Source: Theodoxus fluviatilis (lineage: Eukaryota > Mollusca > Gastropoda > Cycloneritida > Neritidae). From it: DNA of 29,192 nucleotides. Every line of letters starts with the position of its first letter. The first letter of the stretch is position 1. Below the pieces are notes generated by a model. It worked only from the letters and a program-made list of their open reading frames with translations. It searched no databases and was not told the DNA's origin. Made by a program: the position numbers and the translations under genes. The DNA lies in assembly GCA_034096865.1 (NCBI GenBank), contig JAWQFJ010017550.1:1-29192 (forward strand), in the 5' to 3' direction. Positions 28,256-29,192 of this stretch are shown here, piece after piece.

Positions 28256-29192
28256 CCCCCGACAGACAGACGGACCGACAGACGGAGACGGATGGGCGGG
28301 CGGGCATGCATGCATGCTTGCTTGCAAGCAGGCAGGCAGGCAGGCATGTGGGCAGGTAGGCAGGCTTGCAGGCACGTAGGCAGGTAGGCAGGCATGTAGG
28401 CAGGTAGGCAGGCTTGTTGGCAGGTAGGCAGGCATGTAGGCATGTAGGCAGGTAGGCAGGCATGTAGGCAGGTAGGCAGGTAGGCAGGCATGTAGGCAGG
28501 TAGGCAGGCATGTAGGCAGGTAGGCAGGCATGTAGGCAGGTAGGCAGGCTTGCAGGCATGTAGGCAGGTAGGCAGGCATGTAGGCAGGTAGGCATGCATG
28601 TAGGCAGGTAGGCAGGCATGTAGGCAGGTAGGCAGGCATGTAGGCAGGCTTAAAGGCAGGTAGGCAGGCATGCAGGCATGTAGGCAGGCAGGCAGGCAGG
28701 CAGGCAGGTAGGCAGGCATGTAGGAAGGTAGGCAATCATGTAGGCAGGCTTGTTGGCAGGTAGGCATGTAGACATGTAGGCAGGTAGGCATGTAGACATG
28801 TAGGCAGGTAGGCAGGTAGGCAGGTAGGCAGGTAGGCAGGCAGGCATGTAGGTATGTAGGCAGGTATGTAGGCAGGCATGTAGGCAGGTAGGCAGGCATG
28901 TAGGCTGGTATGTAGGCAGGCATGTAGGCAGGTAGGCAGGCATGTAGGCAGGTAGGCAGGCAGGCATGTAGGCAGGTAGGCAGGCATGTAGGCAGGTAGG
29001 TAGGCAGGCATGTAGGCAGGTAGGCAGGCATGTAGGCAGGTAGGCAGGCATGTAGGCAGGTAGGCAGGCATGTAGGCAGGTAGGCAGGCTTGCAGGCAGG
29101 TAGACAGGCATGTAGGCAGGTAAGCAGGCATGTAGGCAGGTAAGCAGGCATGTAGGCAGGTAGGCAGGTAGGCAGGTATGTAAGCAGGTAGG
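28256..29192. repeat. Tetranucleotide array (GGCA/GGTA/TGTA), runs off the window
   Basis: Starts with GACA/GACG words, then GGCA, GGTA, TGTA, TGCA and TTGT tetramers kept in 4-bp register for about 880 bp. The commonest longer unit is a 20-mer, GGCAGGCATGTAGGCAGGTA, tandemly repeated in places such as 28,979-29,090. Minus-strand Leu/Pro/Cys/Ala frames up to 341 codons are spurious. The true end is outside the window. Confidence 0.97.

Noticed and set aside
28126..29151. 341-codon minus-strand Cys/Leu/Pro/Ala-rich frame
   Set aside because: A product of a tetranucleotide array. Neighbouring frames give the same peptide because the unit is 4 bp.
28256..29192. CRISPR-like array of short repeats
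   Set aside because: There are no unique spacers, the units are contiguous tetramers, and the context is eukaryotic.

Overview
The window looks like intergenic or intronic DNA from an animal nuclear genome, most likely a marine invertebrate and plausibly a mollusc. Reasons: decayed Ty3/Gypsy and non-LTR retrotransposon genes, TIR elements, a tRNA-derived SINE, consensus GT/AG splice signals around an immunoglobulin-domain exon, and very long satellites. Nothing suggests a bacterium: there are no operons, ribosome-binding sites or prokaryotic gene spacing. The taxon is an inference, because no host gene here is diagnostic.

Left flank (1-5995): the 3' end of a broken Ty3/Gypsy pol (reverse transcriptase, then RNase H), followed by a polypurine tract and an LTR. 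The R-U5 part of that LTR recurs inverted about 500 bp downstream. Next come a pair of 249-bp direct repeats, two copies of a conserved protein fragment (YVERLPA...KKR-YYEK), a 21-C run, a 119-bp tandem repeat beside a possible terminal exon with poly(A) signal, an antisense LINE C-terminal remnant and a tRNA-derived SINE with three B boxes.

Satellite core (5996-20575): about 14.6 kb dominated by low-complexity DNA with extreme strand skew. In order it holds a (CCACT)n pentamer block, 1.6 kb of mostly unique DNA with a weak promoter candidate and exon-like pieces, a 33-bp minisatellite of about 35 units, a 4.1-kb array built from a 13-bp and an 8-bp word, a degraded GGA/GACGAG zone, a 5.26-kb almost pure purine tract, and a short GGT/GGA block. 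Every long open frame in these arrays follows from the repeat units lacking stop codons, so I annotate none as a gene.

Right flank (20576-29192): one good host-like exon on the minus strand encodes an Ig domain with phase-1/phase-1 boundaries. If the gene continues downstream in its own direction, its next intron would begin by transcribing the satellite core. Further right are two TIR elements sharing an internal ~175-bp module (the first carries an inverted pair of YY1-like sites), a 640-bp GT array, a decayed LINE endonuclease with a lost catalytic Asp, a C-rich block and a GGCA/GGTA/TGTA tetranucleotide array running off the window.

I see no intact gene and no gene system working together. 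The most unusual content is the satellite core, above all the two-word array and the kilobase-scale homopurine runs, followed by the shared-core TIR elements and the retroelement whose RNase H ends next to its LTR without an integrase.
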